Shown here one piece after another: positions 17,173 through 25,628 of a DNA stretch of 64,000 nt. A program made the position numbers and the translations under genes. The stretch lies in the NCBI RefSeq assembly GCF_000935025.1, contig NZ_CP010836.1, positions 2,108,001-2,172,000 on the forward strand. Direction: 5' to 3'. This DNA is from Sphingomonas hengshuiensis (GTDB lineage: Bacteria > Pseudomonadota > Alphaproteobacteria > Sphingomonadales > Sphingomonadaceae). Below the pieces are notes generated by a model that ran no database searches, was not told the origin of the DNA, and saw nothing but the letters and a program-made list of their open reading frames with translations. Within the stretch, counting starts at the first letter, position 1; the number at the start of each line of letters is the position of its first letter.

Positions 17173-19392
17173 CTATTTCGCGCCTCCGTTGCGCGCGAGG
17201 AACGTCAGGATGGTGTTCCACAGATGCTGGCTCACCCCCGGCCCGCCGACGCGGTGGGTGTGGCCCGGATACAGCATCATCTCGAACGGCACCGCGCCCT
17301 GCTGGAGCGTGGCGGCCATCGCCGTCGTGTTCTCCAGCACGACATTGTCGTCGGCCATGCCGTGGACGATCAGCAGCGGATCGGCGATCTTCGCGGCATC
17401 GGCGATCGTGCCCGATGCCTTATACGCCTCCGGCACCTTGGTCGGATCGCCCATATAGCGCTCGGTATAATGGGTGTCGTACAGGTCCCATTTCGTCACC
17501 GGCGCGCCCGCCACGCCCGCCGCGAACACGCCGGGTGCCGCCTCCAGCATCTTCAGCGTCATATAGCCGCCATAGGACCAGCCATAAGTGACGATCCCCT
17601 TCGGATCGACGAAGTCCAGCGTCTTGAGATAGTTCGCACCGGCCAGCTGGTCCGCGACCTCGACCGATCCCATCGCCTGCCAGATCGCGCTTTCGAACTT
17701 CACGCCGCGATTGGCCGACCCCCGATTGTCGAGCTGGAACCAGATATAGCCGCGATCGACGAGATACTGTTGGAGCGACCCGCCCCAGGCGCGGCTGACC
17801 GTCTGCGAATGCGGGCCGCCATAATGCTGGAAGAACACCGGGTAGCGCTTGCCCGGCTCCAGCTTGGGCGTGATCATCTCCCAGTGGAGAATCGTCCCGT
17901 CCTCGGCCTTGACCGTGCCGAAGCTGCGGGTGCGATGGCTGGCGAGATAGGGGTTATAGGGGTGGTCGGCGGCGGTCACTGCATTCTCGTTGACCCAGGC
18001 GAGCCGCTTGCCCGATGCGTCGGCCAGATAGACCTGCGCCGGCTGGTCGGGGTTCGACCGCGACACGATCATCCGCCGGGCCGACGCATCCATCGTCGCG
18101 CTGTTCCACCACCCCGCCTCGGTCAGCCGCGTCACCGCGCCGGGCTTGCGATAATCGACTGCATAGACGTGGCGCTCCAGCACATCGTCCTTGTTCGCCA
18201 GGAAGAAGACGCGGCCCGTCGCCTCGTCCACGCCCGCCACGTCGGGAGTCACTTCCCAGTCGCCCTTGGTCAGCTGGGTCCATTTGCCCGCCTTGAAGCG
18301 ATACAGATGCCCGTGCCCGTCGCGTTCGGACCACCAGATCAGGCTACCGTCCGCCAGCGGCGTCAGCGCCTTCGACAAATTGATCCAGCTCTTCGCCGCT
18401 GCTTTCTCGGTGAAGACGACGCTGGACTTGCCGGTCGCCGGATCGACCGCGAGCAGGTCGAGCACCGTCTGCGCACGGTTCTGGCGCTGGACATACAGCG
18501 TCTTGCCGTCCTGCGACCAATCGACGCGCGCGAGATAGATGTCGGTGTCGGTACCCAGATCGACCTTCACCCGGCCCTGCCCCGCCGCGTCCATCACATA
18601 GAGTTCGACCAGCGCATTGGGCGTCCCCGCCTTGGGATAGCGCTGCTGGAAGATGTCGGTCCGCTCGGCGCCGATCGCGGCGCGCGTGACGATCCCCACC
18701 CGCGCCTCGTCGAAGCGCTCGACGGCGACATAGCGGTCGCCGGGGGACCACCAATAGCCGGAGAAGCGATCCATTTCCTCCTGCGCGACGAATTCGGCCT
18801 CGCCCCAATGGACCGTGCCTTTGCCATCGTCGGTGATCCGCTTCGGCGCGCCGGTGCTCAGGTCCATCACGATCAGGTTCTGGTCCTGGACATAGCTGGC
18901 GAAGCGGCCTGCGGGGCTGACCGCCGCGTTGAGCTTCGGCCCCGCCCCGGCGGGGAGCTTGCGAACCGTTCCGTCCAGCGAGGCGAGGTACAACTCGCCC
19001 TCCAGCGGCACCAGGATCGTCTTGCCGTCGGGCGACCAGTCATAGGCGACGATGCCCTTGCTCCCGCCGATCCGCGCGCGCTCGCGCTGCATCTTCTCGG
19101 CTTCGGACAGTTCTGCGCCGCTGCCGACCTTCTTGGAATCGACCAGCATCCGCCATTCGCCGGTGGTCGTATCCATCGCCCACAGGTCAAACCGCTCCTT
19201 CTCGTCGGGGCGGTTGCGCAGCAGCGTGAGGTATTTGCCGTCGGGCGAGAGGCGCGCCGCGCGGGGCTGCGGGCCGTTCAGGTCGGGGCTGGCGAACACG
19301 CGCTCGAGCGGAAGGTCGCGGGTCTGGGCGATCGCGTTATCGGCCATCAACGGCGTCCCTACCATAGCCAGGCCCAGCAACCATCCGCGCAT
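17173..19392 (-). CDS. S9-family prolyl peptidase (DPP-IV-like)
   Basis: The protein has 739 residues with a signal peptide (MRGWLLGLAMVGTPLMADNAIAQ), so it is exported. An N-terminal beta-propeller (DPPIV_N) precedes an alpha/beta-hydrolase domain with nucleophile GWSYGGYM (near residue 605), Asp in GMADDNV (near 680) and His in PGHTHRV (near 712). The family releases X-Pro dipeptides from the N-terminus. The ATG at 19392 has GGAGG eight nt upstream and begins the signal peptide. Confidence 0.93.
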   Translation of the reverse strand: MRGWLLGLAMVGTPLMADNAIAQTRDLPLERVFASPDLNGPQPRAARLSPDGKYLTLLRNRPDEKERFDLWAMDTTTGEWRMLVDSKKVGSGAELSEAEKMQRERARIGGSKGIVAYDWSPDGKTILVPLEGELYLASLDGTVRKLPAGAGPKLNAAVSPAGRFASYVQDQNLIVMDLSTGAPKRITDDGKGTVHWGEAEFVAQEEMDRFSGYWWSPGDRYVAVERFDEARVGIVTRAAIGAERTDIFQQRYPKAGTPNALVELYVMDAAGQGRVKVDLGTDTDIYLARVDWSQDGKTLYVQRQNRAQTVLDLLAVDPATGKSSVVFTEKAAAKSWINLSKALTPLADGSLIWWSERDGHGHLYRFKAGKWTQLTKGDWEVTPDVAGVDEATGRVFFLANKDDVLERHVYAVDYRKPGAVTRLTEAGWWNSATMDASARRMIVSRSNPDQPAQVYLADASGKRLAWVNENAVTAADHPYNPYLASHRTRSFGTVKAEDGTILHWEMITPKLEPGKRYPVFFQHYGGPHSQTVSRAWGGSLQQYLVDRGYIWFQLDNRGSANRGVKFESAIWQAMGSVEVADQLAGANYLKTLDFVDPKGIVTYGWSYGGYMTLKMLEAAPGVFAAGVAGAPVTKWDLYDTHYTERYMGDPTKVPEAYKASGTIADAAKIADPLLIVHGMADDNVVLENTTAMAATLQQGAVPFEMMLYPGHTHRVGGPGVSQHLWNTILTFLARNGGAK

Positions 19393-19554
19393 TCCAATCC
19401 TCCGACACGCCGGGGTGCCCGGCGCGTGCGTTATTGCGGCGGACGCGGCGCGGGTAAAGGGGCGCGTTAAGCCGCTAACCCTCATTCGCCCGCTACGCGC
19501 CGCAACCTTTGCACCCGGCCCCGGTTCTGGATCGCAAAGCCACGGGAGAGCGCC

Positions 19555-19848
19555 ATGTCCACCAACACCGATATATCGAAGCTCGACGACCTGATCGTCA
19601 CCACGATCGACAGCATTCGCGGCTATGAACAGGCCGCCGAGCACGCCGACGCCGCGCGCTTCGCCGAATTCTTCGCCGACATGGCCGCCGAACGCCGCCG
19701 TGTCGTCGACGCGCTCTCGGAAAAAAGCCGCGAGCTAGGCGGCACCCCCGCCGATTACGGCTCGGCAGCCGCGACGATCCACCGCCGCTGGGAGGATTTG
19801 CGCCGCGTGCTGGGCGGCGGCGACAAGGCGATGTGGACTCACGGTTGA
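19555..19848 (+). CDS. DUF2383 (PA2169-type four-helix-bundle) protein, C-terminally truncated
   Basis: A 97-residue reading frame whose first 90 residues match this family (ISKLDDLIVTTIDSIRGYEQAA, AAERRRVVDALSEK, HRRWEDLRRVLGGGDKA). Family members run on for about 40-50 more residues after GGDDKA. Here the frame ends in MWTHG and stops at the IS30-family insertion point. The missing part is not found beyond the IS, so a deletion probably accompanied or preceded the insertion. GAG of CACGGGAGAG serves as the ribosome site. Probably non-functional or altered; the function of the family is unknown. Confidence 0.75.
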   Translation: MSTNTDISKLDDLIVTTIDSIRGYEQAAEHADAARFAEFFADMAAERRRVVDALSEKSRELGGTPADYGSAAATIHRRWEDLRRVLGGGDKAMWTHG

Positions 19849-20473
19849 AGTGCACCGGTTGAGATTTTGGAGAATGCCTCGGCGGGTGTGAGGAAGCCAA
19901 GGCATTTTCTGGGGATGTTGTTGAGCCGGTCGGCACAGGCACGGAGTTGTCTGTGGCTGACGGTGTCGAGGTCGGTTTTGCGAGGCAGGCTTCGGCGCAG
20001 TCGGCCGATGGTGTTTTCGACACCGCCCTTTTGCCATGGGGCTCGGACATCGCAGAAGAAGGTCTGGATGCCGAGGCTGTCGTGAAGGCGGTGATGTTCG
20101 GCGAACTCGGTGCCGTTGTCGAAGCTGATGGTCCTGCGCAGATCCTGGGGGATATGGCGCAGTCTGCGTGTGATCCGGCGTGCGGTCAGCTCGGCTCTGC
20201 GGTGGGGTGGCTTGTCGAGGATGGTGTAGCGTGTGTGGCGCTCGTGCAGGACGAGGACATTGTGCCCATATCGGGCGAACAGCATATAGTCGGCTTCCCA
20301 ATGGCCCGGCTGTGCGCGATCCCGGGCTTCGAGGGGGCGTTCGCCGATCGGCCTGCGCTGTTTGATGAAGCTGGCCGGGCTTCCGCCCTGGCGGCCATAG
20401 CGGCCGCGCCTTGCCTTGCAGCGGGGCAGAAGGCGGTGCCAGTAGTCCTTCTGGGCCGAGCGATGATAGACGT
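19839..20473 (-). pseudogene. IS30-family transposase, C-terminal part (interrupted)
   Basis: It carries the DDE catalytic core: HWEADYMLF, SFDNGTEFAEH and GGVENTIGRLRRSLPR. Joined to the N-terminal piece at 21805-22171, with the IS256-family element and one copy of its 8-bp target duplication removed, the frame is continuous (HESIYR-YVYHRSAQ) and encodes 333 residues. The insertion is therefore the only visible lesion. The stop codon lies in host sequence just past the element end. Confidence 0.9.
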
Positions 20474-20481
20474 ATCGATAG

Positions 20482-20512
20482 GGCAGTGTCAGGAATTTCG
20501 TGTGCGGGCGGG
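20482..20512 (+). repeat. IS256-family left terminal inverted repeat
   Basis: A 31-nt end matching the right end in inverse orientation except at one position (C versus T near the inner edge). The adjoining 20474-20481 is the left copy of the ATCGATAG target duplication. Confidence 0.95.
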
Positions 20513-20538
20513 CATAGTGGGTAAGAAGGAGACCCGAT

Positions 20539-21762
20539 ATGGCCCGACGCAAAGAACCAACGATACCAGATGAAGTGCTGGACCAATTGCTGGCCGGCGG
20601 GGATGCGGCAGCGGCGCTGCAACACGGCGGCTTGCTGGATGCGCTGAAGAAGGCGCTGGCCGAGCGCGCGTTGAACGCGGAGATGGATCACCACCTCGCC
20701 GGCGAGGACGGTGCCGGCAACACGCGCAACGGCTATGGCCGCAAGACCGTGATAACCGACACCGGCAGCCTTTCGATTGCGGTGCCGCGCGACCGTCAGT
20801 CGAGCTTCGATCCGCAGTTGATCGCCAAGTACCAGCGCCGGTTTCCCGGCTTCGATGAGAAGATCGTGTCGATGTATGCGCGGGGCATGAGCACGCGGGA
20901 AATCGCCGGCCATCTCCAGGAGTTGTACGGCATCGACGCTTCGCCGGACCTGATCAGCACGGTGACCGACGCGGTGCTCGACGAGGTCGCCAGCTGGCAG
21001 CAGCGGCCGCTGGATCCGGTCTATCCGCTTGTCTTTTTCGACGCGATCCGGGTGAAGATCCGCGATGAAGGCATGGTGCGCAACAAGGCGATCCACATCG
21101 CGCTGGGCGTCCGCGCCGATGGCGCGAAGGAAGTGCTCGGCCTGTGGCTGGAGCAGAATGAAGGTGCCAAATTCTGGCTGCGGGTGATGAACGAGCTCAG
21201 GAACCGCGGCACCGAAGATATCCTGCTGGCCGTGGTCGATGGGCTGAAAGGCTTTCCCGAGGCGATCACCGCCGTATTCCCCGACGCGGTCGTGCAGACG
21301 TGCATCGTCCATCTGCTGCGAAACTCGATGGATTTCGTCTCCTGGAAGGACCGCAAGGGCCTGGCGACGGCGCTCAAGGAAATCTACCGCGCCCCCAGCG
21401 CCGAGGCCGCCGAACAGGCGCTGACGGCGTTCGAGGCAGGGCCTTGGGGCACCCGCTATCCCGCCATCGGCCAAAGCTGGCGGCGCGCATGGGCCGAGGT
21501 GATCCCATTCTTCGCCTTCCCCGACGAGGTCCGCCGGATCGTCTATACGACCAATGCGATCGAGGCCTTGAACTCGAAGCTGAGACGGGCCGTCCGCGCC
21601 AGGGGGCACTTCCCCAGCGACGAGGCCGCCACCAAGCTGCTCTACCTGATCTTGAACCGGTCGGAAAAAGAGTGGAAAATGCCACCACGGGAATGGTCCA
21701 TGGCCAAGGCACAGTTCGCCGTTATCTTCGGTGAGCGGTTCATCAGAGCCATGGCGGCATAA
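20539..21762 (+). CDS. IS256-family (mutator-type) transposase
   Basis: A 407-residue DDE transposase of full length. Landmarks are the N-terminal LDALKKALAERALNAEMDHHL, FFDAIRVKIRDEG (first Asp region), LLAVVDGLKGFPEAI (second Asp) and TNAIEALNSKLRRAVRARGHF (Glu and the mutator signature). The ATG at 20539 has GAAGGAG upstream. No frameshift or internal stop is present, so it is probably active. Confidence 0.97.
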   Translation: MARRKEPTIPDEVLDQLLAGGDAAAALQHGGLLDALKKALAERALNAEMDHHLAGEDGAGNTRNGYGRKTVITDTGSLSIAVPRDRQSSFDPQLIAKYQRRFPGFDEKIVSMYARGMSTREIAGHLQELYGIDASPDLISTVTDAVLDEVASWQQRPLDPVYPLVFFDAIRVKIRDEGMVRNKAIHIALGVRADGAKEVLGLWLEQNEGAKFWLRVMNELRNRGTEDILLAVVDGLKGFPEAITAVFPDAVVQTCIVHLLRNSMDFVSWKDRKGLATALKEIYRAPSAEAAEQALTAFEAGPWGTRYPAIGQSWRRAWAEVIPFFAFPDEVRRIVYTTNAIEALNSKLRRAVRARGHFPSDEAATKLLYLILNRSEKEWKMPPREWSMAKAQFAVIFGERFIRAMAA

Positions 21763-21773
21763 TGTTCAATCCG

Positions 21774-21804
21774 CCCACCCGCACACGAAATTCCTGACAC
21801 TGCC
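21774..21804 (-). repeat. IS256-family right terminal inverted repeat
   Basis: The reverse complement of the left end with one mismatch. It starts 11 nt after the transposase stop. The right copy of the ATCGATAG duplication follows at 21805-21812. Confidence 0.95.
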
Positions 21805-22171
21805 ATCGATAGATTGACTCGTGGCTGACCATGGTGCGACCGTGCTCAAGCGCCAGTCGGCCGGCGATCTGTTCGGGAGAGCATCCCATCGCAAGGCCGT
21901 TCTTCACGATATCTCGCAGGTCCGGCTGGCGCGCCAGCTTGAAACGGCAGTCCCATCGTCGTCGTCTGATCGCGAGCCTATGGGCACGCCCGGGCGCATA
22001 GCCGCCGGGCCAGACCTTGGTCGGCTTGCTATTGCGCCTGAGTTCCCGACCGACCGTCGTGTGATCACGCCCGATCGCGGTGGCAATCTGTCGGCAAGAT
22101 ATACCGCCTTCATGAAGGCGGCATATCTCGATCCGCTCGTCGAGGCTGAGCTGCCTGTAATGTCGTCCCAT
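21805..22171 (-). pseudogene. IS30-family transposase, N-terminal part (interrupted)
   Basis: It contains the helix-turn-helix DNA-binding region typical of IS30 transposases (YRQLSLDERIEICRLHEGG, GRDHTTVGRELRRN) and runs to SHESIYR, where the IS256-family element enters. The ATG at 22171 lies about 31 nt inside the right end. Read without the insertion it continues into 20473-19839. Confidence 0.9.
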
Positions 22172-22264
22172 CGCGCAATCACCTTAGCAGGTGGTGCACT
22201 TGTTCCGTGAGTCCGGGGGACCCATTCGCCCCTCCGCTCAAGGCAAACCCCCTTCCGTTGCCCC

Positions 22265-22293
22265 GAATGGATCCTGACCTCCGTCAGGATGAC
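22265..22293. repeat. Half copy of the GGATCCATTC/GGATGAC repeat
   Basis: This 29-nt stretch matches 13776-13804 at 27 of 29 positions (CCTGACCTCCGTCAGG instead of CCTGACTTTCGTCAGG), preceded in both places by CCCC. No matching left arm is present here, so it is a solo half of the repeat. Confidence 0.65.
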
Positions 22294-22320
22294 GAACGCC
22301 CGGGAAACCCCAAACGAAAC

Positions 22321-22350
22321 GGGGCGCGGTAGCTATCGCCACCGCGCCCC
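22321..22350 (-). terminator. Terminator of the trmD-rplS transcript
   Basis: GGGGCGCGGT and ACCGCGCCCC form a perfect 10-bp stem with a 10-nt loop 25 nt after the rplS stop. On the minus strand it is followed by GTTTCGTTT, a modest T-rich tail. Confidence 0.6.
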
Positions 22351-22374
22351 GCGCTACCTCGAAAAGCGAACCGC

Positions 22375-22764
22375 TTACTCGGCGGCGTCAGCCTTGGCCG
22401 GACGATTGTCGCGGCGCTCGGCGATACGCGCCGACTTGCCGGTGCGGCCACGCAGATAATAGAGCTTCGCGCGACGCACGACGCCGCGGCGCACGACTTC
22501 GATCGAATCGATGTTCGGCGAATAAAGCGGGAAGACGCGCTCGACGCCTTCGCCGAACGAAATCTTGCGAACTGTGAAGTTCGAACCCATGCCCTTGTTC
22601 GAACGCGCGATGCACACGCCTTCGAAATTCTGGACGCGGGTGCGCTCGCCTTCGACGACCTTCACGCCGACCTTCAGCGTATCGCCGGGGCGGAAAACGG
22701 GGATGGTCTTGGTGCCAAGAAACTTGGCGATCTGCTCTGCTTCGAGCGTCTGGATGACGTTCAT
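22375..22764 (-). CDS. rplS: 50S ribosomal protein L19 (bL19)
   Basis: A 129-residue ribosomal protein at the 30S-50S interface. It shows [47 protein letters not shown] and [14 protein letters not shown]. The ATG at 22764 follows the trmD stop after a single nucleotide (TGACATG), so the two are translationally coupled. A short acidic tail (PAKADAAE) extends past the core. Confidence 0.97.
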   Translation of the reverse strand: MNVIQTLEAEQIAKFLGTKTIPVFRPGDTLKVGVKVVEGERTRVQNFEGVCIARSNKGMGSNFTVRKISFGEGVERVFPLYSPNIDSIEVVRRGVVRRAKLYYLRGRTGKSARIAERRDNRPAKADAAE

Positions 22765-22765
22765 G

Positions 22766-23497
22766 TCATTCGTCCCTAGTTCGTCGCTGCGCGCCAGAGG
22801 GAGACTGAACCCGAGCGCCCTCATGGCGCTCCCAAAGGTCCGGCCTCCTTAGCCGTGTATCGGTCTCCGCCTGGCGTCGCCGCCATGCCTCGATCCGCGC
22901 ATGATCCCCCGATCGCAGCACTTCGGGGATCGTGCGCCCCTCCCATTCGACAGGTCGGGTATATTGCGGATATTCGAGCAGCCCCGTTTCGAAGCTCTCG
23001 TCCATGCCGCTGGAAGGCGCGCCCATTACGCCGGGAACGAGCCGAATGCAAGCGTCGAGCAGCACCAGCGCGCCCATCTCGCCGCCAGACAGGATATAGT
23101 CGCCGATCGACACCTCCTCGATCTCGCGCGCCTCGAAGATGCGCTCGTCAAATCCCTCGAACCGGCCGCACAGCACCACCGCCCCCGGCCCCGCCGCCAG
23201 TGCGCGCACCCGCGCCTGGGTCAGCGGCGCCCCGCGCGGCGTCATCGCCAGCACCGGACGGCCCGGCCCCACGCTATCCAGCGCCGCCGCCAGCACATCG
23301 GCGCGCAGCACCATCCCCGCACCGCCGCCTGCGGGCGTGTCGTCGACGGTACGGTGCCTGTCGATCGCGAAGTCGCGGATCTGGACGGTATCGAGGCTCC
23401 ACCGCCCCTCGCGCAGCGCGCGGCCCGCCAGCGATATGCCAAGCGGGCCGGGAAACATCTCCGGATAGAGCGTAACGATGGTGGCGGCGAAAGTCAC
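22766..23497 (-). CDS. trmD: tRNA (guanine-37-N1)-methyltransferase TrmD
   Basis: A 243-residue SPOUT methyltransferase that makes m1G37 in tRNAs and prevents +1 frameshifting; usually essential. It shows [29 protein letters not shown], the trefoil-knot segments [12 protein letters not shown] and [11 protein letters not shown], and PRRP-like C-terminal basic residues. It starts with GTG at 23497 inside the overlap GTGA with the vapC stop, an unusual upstream neighbour (rimM is normal). Confidence 0.95.
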   Translation of the reverse strand: MTFAATIVTLYPEMFPGPLGISLAGRALREGRWSLDTVQIRDFAIDRHRTVDDTPAGGGAGMVLRADVLAAALDSVGPGRPVLAMTPRGAPLTQARVRALAAGPGAVVLCGRFEGFDERIFEAREIEEVSIGDYILSGGEMGALVLLDACIRLVPGVMGAPSSGMDESFETGLLEYPQYTRPVEWEGRTIPEVLRSGDHARIEAWRRRQAETDTRLRRPDLWERHEGARVQSPSGAQRRTRDE

Positions 23498-23877
23498 AGC
23501 GTCCAGTTCTCGACGCGAAGGCCGGGAATGTCGGCGAAATCGCGTTCGTTGTTGGTGATGAGGGTAAGGCCCAGCGAAAGCGCGTGCGCGGCGATCAGGC
23601 TATCGTAGCGCGCGCGGCGGAACGGCACGCTTGCATAGCGCGCGCCGGCCGCTGCATCGAAAGGAAGGACGGGCACCGACTTGAACATCGCCGCAGCCGC
23701 GGCCTGCGCAGATGCGTCCGTCTGCGGCAATCCCCGCTGCACTTCCGCAAAGACGATCGCAGACGTCACCACTGTCCCTTCGGACTGTGCCGCGAGCCGT
23801 TGCGCCGCAGCGCCCGCGGAATCTGCAAGAACATAGATACAGATGTTCGAATCGAGCAGGTACAGCGGATCAGTCAC
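23494..23877 (-). CDS. vapC: PIN-domain ribonuclease toxin, VapC-like
   Basis: A 127-residue PIN-domain protein. The metal-binding acidic residues are Asp in [12 protein letters not shown], Glu in VFAEVQRGL, Asp in [12 protein letters not shown] and the late [12 protein letters not shown] motif; all are present, so nuclease activity is expected. Its start overlaps vapB by 8 nt and its stop overlaps the trmD GTG by 4 nt, so toxin and trmD are translationally coupled. VapC toxins cleave tRNA or rRNA. Confidence 0.93.
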   Translation of the reverse strand: MTDPLYLLDSNICIYVLADSAGAAAQRLAAQSEGTVVTSAIVFAEVQRGLPQTDASAQAAAAAMFKSVPVLPFDAAAGARYASVPFRRARYDSLIAAHALSLGLTLITNNERDFADIPGLRVENWTL

Positions 23878-24142
23878 GCTTCAGGCGCTTTCCATCCCAG
23901 TCAAGTTCACGCTCCTCGATCAGGCGATCTTCGGGCGGTATAGGCTTGAGCCACGGAATCTTGCCCGCGAAACCGCTGACGTCGATTTTCTTTGGCAGGG
24001 CCGGCACCACCTCGACCTTGAACCCCTGCGCTTCCTCGCGGAGCACCACGTCCTCGCCTTCCTTCACGCCCAGCCCCTTGGGCAGCCGGAGCGCCACCGA
24101 GTTGCCCGATTTGAATGTCCTGGCGCGATATTCCTTCGTCAT
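23870..24142 (-). CDS. vapB: AbrB/SpoVT-type antitoxin, VapB-like
   Basis: A 90-residue antitoxin. The N-terminal swapped-hairpin DNA-binding fold reads ARTFKSGNSVALRLPKGLGVKEGEDV, and the C-terminal half (KPIPPEDRLIEERELDWDGK) is the toxin-neutralising part in this family. GGAGG lies 5 nt before the ATG, and the operator repeats sit immediately upstream. It overlaps vapC by 8 nt. Confidence 0.92.
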   Translation of the reverse strand: MTKEYRARTFKSGNSVALRLPKGLGVKEGEDVVLREEAQGFKVEVVPALPKKIDVSGFAGKIPWLKPIPPEDRLIEERELDWDGKRLKRD

Positions 24143-24152
24143 GGTCGCCTCC

Positions 24153-24173
24153 GTATATACGCGATGTATATAC
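24153..24173. promoter_or_regulatory. Putative VapBC operator
   Basis: Two copies of the self-complementary octamer GTATATAC are separated by 5 nt (24153-24160 and 24166-24173), ending 11 nt before the vapB start. The AT-rich octamers stand out from the local sequence and could overlap the -10 region of the vapB promoter. They also lie 53 nt upstream of the divergent oxidoreductase start. Confidence 0.65.
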
Positions 24174-24225
24174 GGCCCCTGACGCCGTCAAGGAACCTCC
24201 CCCGCCCCCGCGCGTCCCGCAACCC

Positions 24226-25131
24226 ATGGACGATTGCATCATCATCGGCGCAGGTCCGGCGGGGCTGACCGCCGCGATCTATCTCGCGCGCTTCCATCTC
24301 TCGATCCGGCTGTTCGATTGCGGGTCGAGCCGCGCGGCGCTGATCCCCTGCACCCACAACCATGCCGGCTATCCCGAGGGGATTTCCGGCAAGGACCTGC
24401 TCGCGCGCATGCTCGAACAGGCCGAGAAATATGGCGCCGTCCGCGAACAGGCCGAAGTGACAGGCCTACGCGCCACCGACACCGGCTTTGCCGTGCTGAT
24501 CGGAGAGCGCGAGCTGGAGGCGCGATCGGTGCTGCTCGCCACGGGCGTCGTCAACCACCGCCCGAACATGCCCGACGCGCTCCACGACGAGGCACTCGCA
24601 CGCGGGCTGCTGCGCTATTGCCCGATCTGCGACGGCTATGAAGTCACCGACAAGCGTGTCGGCGTGATCGGCACCGGCGATCACGGGATGCGCGAGGCAC
24701 TGTTCCTGCGCGGCTTCACCGCCGATGTGACGCTGATCGCACCCGATGCCGAACATGACCTCGACGATAGCTGCGCGCGGGCGCTCGACGACGCAGGGAT
24801 TGCGCGAGTCGATGGCCCGTGCGACGGCTATGCGATCGAGCGCGAGACGTTGGCGCTCGACACCGCGCAGGGGCGGATGGCGTTCGACAGCATCTATCCT
24901 GCACTAGGCTCGCGCATCCGCTCGCACCTCGCGGTACAGGCGGGCGCTCGGGCCAGCGAGGACGGGTGCCTGGAGGTCGACGACCACCAGCGCACCTCGA
25001 TCCCCGGGCTGTTCGCGGCGGGCGACGTCGCCAAGGGGCTCGACCAGATCAGCCACGCCATGGGCGAAGCCGGGGTGGCCGCCACCACGATCCGCAACAT
25101 GCTGGCCGGGCAGCGCCCGATCCGGCGCTAA
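24226..25131 (+). CDS. NAD(P)/FAD-dependent oxidoreductase, thioredoxin-reductase-like
   Basis: A 301-residue two-dinucleotide-binding flavoprotein. The FAD motif is IIIGAGPAGLTAAIYLA, the redox-active pair is CPIC in RYCPICDGYEV, the NADP region is VGVIGTGDHGMREALFL, and the FAD-closing motif is GLFAAGDVAKGLDQISHAMGEA. It resembles low-Mr thioredoxin reductase, but CPIC replaces the usual CATC and the partner is unknown. It lies opposite to the surrounding ribosomal operon and converges on the SRPBCC gene with a 4-nt overlap. Confidence 0.9.
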   Translation: MDDCIIIGAGPAGLTAAIYLARFHLSIRLFDCGSSRAALIPCTHNHAGYPEGISGKDLLARMLEQAEKYGAVREQAEVTGLRATDTGFAVLIGERELEARSVLLATGVVNHRPNMPDALHDEALARGLLRYCPICDGYEVTDKRVGVIGTGDHGMREALFLRGFTADVTLIAPDAEHDLDDSCARALDDAGIARVDGPCDGYAIERETLALDTAQGRMAFDSIYPALGSRIRSHLAVQAGARASEDGCLEVDDHQRTSIPGLFAAGDVAKGLDQISHAMGEAGVAATTIRNMLAGQRPIRR

Positions 25132-25628
25132 CCCGCCAGGAACGCGTCGAGCTTGTCGAAGCTGCCGCTCCAGCCGCCGGTCATCGACTCCATCACGCTC
25201 GCGAACATCGCTTCCTCGTCGGGCGTGGCGTCGACCGGGGTCCAGCGCAGCGTGAGGCGCGTGCCGCCCTCGTCCTCGGCAAGATCGACCTCGGTGCGCA
25301 TCACGCGCGGCCAGACGTCGAAGAACGGCGCCTTGACGATAGCGCCCTCGGCGTCGGCGAAGCTCTGGTCATAGACCAGCCGATCCGGGCGGCTGACCTC
25401 GTGATAGCGGACCAGCGTGTGCATCTCCTGCCCCTCGGCGCTGACCGAGCGCGCGTGCAGCGTCTCGCCCGCCGCGATGCCGCCGCGCAAGACGGTGACC
25501 TGCGAGCCCGTAGGGCCCGACCATTTCTCCATCTGGACGGGGTCCGCCCATGCATCGAACACGCGCTCGATCGGCGCGGCGAACCGGCGCTGGATCATGA
25601 AAACGGGCACAGTACGGGCGTCAGTCAT
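25128..25628 (-). CDS. SRPBCC (AHSA1-type) domain protein
   Basis: A 166-residue START-like protein: FAAPIERVFDAWADPVQMEKWSGP at the N-terminus, EVDLAEDEGGTRLTLRW, and the C-terminal helix ESMTGGWSGSFDKLDAFL. It is translated from an ATG overlapping the arsR stop by 8 nt with GGGAGAG upstream. ArsR-SRPBCC pairs are common and usually co-regulated; the bound ligand is unknown. Confidence 0.9.
   Translation of the reverse strand: MTDARTVPVFMIQRRFAAPIERVFDAWADPVQMEKWSGPTGSQVTVLRGGIAAGETLHARSVSAEGQEMHTLVRYHEVSRPDRLVYDQSFADAEGAIVKAPFFDVWPRVMRTEVDLAEDEGGTRLTLRWTPVDATPDEEAMFASVMESMTGGWSGSFDKLDAFLAG

Larger units (their letters stand above)
20482..21804 (+). mobile_element. IS256-family insertion sequence, complete
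   Basis: A 1,323-bp element with 31-bp terminal inverted repeats (one mismatch) starting GGCAGTGTCAGGAATTTCG, flanked by an exact 8-bp direct repeat ATCGATAG (20474-20481 and 21805-21812). It holds a single intact transposase gene. The matching ends and perfect duplication show a recent, clean transposition into the IS30-family transposase. Confidence 0.96.
19847..22202 (-). mobile_element. IS30-family insertion sequence, split by an IS256-family element
   Basis: The ends share an inverted AAGTGCACC (19848-19856 and 22193-22201), flanked by TT on both sides (a 2-3 nt target duplication). Without the inner element it is about 1,025 bp, a normal IS30 size. It carries one transposase, in two pieces. 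The flanks GGACTCACGG and CCGTGAGTCC are exact reverse complements: either the element landed at the centre of a palindrome, or they are the outer part of its own terminal repeats. Confidence 0.85.

Noticed and set aside
17224..19470. 748-codon + strand frame
   Set aside because: Antisense to the S9 peptidase with no recognisable domain.
20482..22202. Composite transposon or genomic island bounded by IS copies
   Set aside because: The two insertion sequences are of different families, one inside the other, with no cargo genes between matching ends.
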